The position numbers and the translations under genes were made by a program. Positions 24,331-24,740 of a DNA stretch of 24,740 nucleotides are shown piece after piece (the first letter of the stretch is position 1; each line of letters starts with the position of its first letter). The DNA is from DASPWV01 sp046727855 (lineage in GTDB: Bacteria; Acidobacteriota; Vicinamibacteria; Vicinamibacterales; UBA2999). Below the pieces are notes generated by a model. It made no database searches and was not told the DNA's origin. It saw nothing but the letters and a program-made list of their open reading frames with translations. Location: positions 1 to 24,740 of the forward strand of contig JBKPDL010000062.1 of assembly GCA_046727855.1 (NCBI GenBank), given 5' to 3'.

Positions 24331-24387
24331 ACTAGCCAAGGGCCCTGCCCTTGATATCCGGCGAACTCCGCGGCCCTTGGCTAGTTC
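24329..24387. repeat. Inverted repeat with 16-bp perfect arms (element 2)
   Basis: GAACTAGCCAAGGGCC (24329-24344) is exactly complementary to GGCCCTTGGCTAGTTC (24372-24387), with a 27-base loop. The plus strand after it is T- and G-rich (TTGTTGTTGTTGG). The left arm touches the end of recognisable GH127 homology. Its flank CCCTGCC, just inside the left arm, also occurs in element 1. A 16-bp perfect match is not expected by chance at this distance. Function is unknown; candidates are a terminator, a mobile hairpin or a template-switch product. Confidence 0.75.
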
Positions 24388-24419
24388 TTGTTGTTGTTGG
24401 CTTGGCGCTCCGCGCGCCG

Positions 24420-24481
24420 TAGACCGTTATGCGGGTCCACAACGCGTACAAAATTCACGTCTGTGGCCGCATAACGGTCTA
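24420..24481. repeat. Inverted repeat with 15-bp perfect arms (element 3)
   Basis: TAGACCGTTATGCGG (24420-24434) is perfectly complementary to 24467-24481. The stem continues after a two-base bulge (GT) as CCACA (24437-24441) with TGTGG (24462-24466), and then three more pairs after a one-base bulge. It lies 41 bases past the thioredoxin stop codon on that gene's transcript, so it may end or protect it. No T-run follows on either strand. The rest of 24388-24522 holds no gene. Confidence 0.75.
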
Positions 24482-24522
24482 ACGCGAGCCACATGCTGCG
24501 TCGTTCTATCACGCGGGCGGGG

Positions 24523-24740
24523 TCACTCGAGCCAGCGTTTCATCTGATCGTGCGGGACTACTCCAGCTTGCTGCAGCGCAACACGTCCATTCCGGAAGAC
24601 GATGAAGTTGGGAATGCCGCGAACGTTATAACGTTCAGCTAGCTGCGGGTGCTGGTCGCTGTTCACTTTCAGCACGAGCGCGCGCCCGGCAGTCGATTGG
24701 GCAACGCGCTCCACTTCGGGCGCGGACATCCGGCACGGAC
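24523..24740 (-). CDS. Thioredoxin (5' partial, runs off the right edge)
   Basis: This is the C-terminal part of a thioredoxin, a dithiol-disulfide oxidoreductase of the cytoplasm. The frame is open to the edge, and the last visible bases encode P-C-R-M, the second half of a WCGPCRM-type active site; the first cysteine lies outside the window. The rest shows VLKVNSDQHPQLAERYNVRG then IPNFIVFRNG with the conserved cis-proline, and ends in KRWLE. The spacing and the -RWLE ending resemble TrxC/Trx2-type proteins, but the zinc-binding N-terminus cannot be seen. An internal ATG at 24729 is not the start, since it follows the active-site cysteine. Confidence 0.9.
   Translation of the reverse strand, partial: PCRMSAPEVERVAQSTAGRALVLKVNSDQHPQLAERYNVRGIPNFIVFRNGRVALQQAGVVPHDQMKRWLE

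Overview
The window is GC-rich bacterial chromosomal DNA with short intergenic gaps and genes on both strands. My best guess is an acidobacterium, possibly of the Vicinamibacteria type. The reasons are a multi-pass membrane Ser/Thr kinase, a remnant of an acidobacterial-style MacB/ADOP permease, secreted methyltransferase and GH127-like sequences, and a very large NdvB-like glucan synthase. No rRNA or tRNA gene is present, so this placement is inference.

Layout. 1-1568: a membrane-anchored Ser/Thr kinase cut by the left edge. 1603-3185 (minus): an NADP-dependent MDR-family oxidoreductase overlapping a five-segment membrane protein by one base. It is divergent from a small double-ACT protein (3248-3622), with a palindrome in the 62-bp gap. 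3626-3808: a truncated RodZ-type HTH reading frame running into a 15-bp tandem repeat. 3887-4567 (minus): an exported methyltransferase. 4701-5024: a permease relic. 5279-13798: one 2,839-residue cyclic beta-1,2-glucan synthase. 13797-13969: three stacked inverted repeats between convergent genes. 13982-14932 (minus): an HtrA-like protease lacking its normal N-terminus.

14959-22788 is a stress and membrane-homeostasis block: Dps ferritin, P2A calcium ATPase, a two-segment membrane protein, FtsH, an HdeD-like fragment and a tandem universal stress protein. The combination of a P2A ATPase with a double-domain USP resembles the content of dormancy or hypoxia regulons elsewhere. That parallel is inferred from content, not from a regulatory site.

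22789-24522 is a graveyard of decayed genes. It holds a DNA ligase C-terminal relic with a one-base frameshift and a GH127 (DUF1680) relic with a frameshift and an apparent deletion of its catalytic-cysteine segment. An intact RibD/DHFR-like reductase lies between them. Two long, perfect inverted repeats (16 and 15 bp arms) follow, then a thioredoxin cut by the right edge.

The most unusual signal is the set of long-loop, perfect-arm inverted repeats at 13797-13882, 13918-13969, 24329-24387 and 24420-24481. Two of them share flanking bases while their arms differ in sequence yet stay perfectly complementary. This suggests a small family of structure-conserved hairpin elements.
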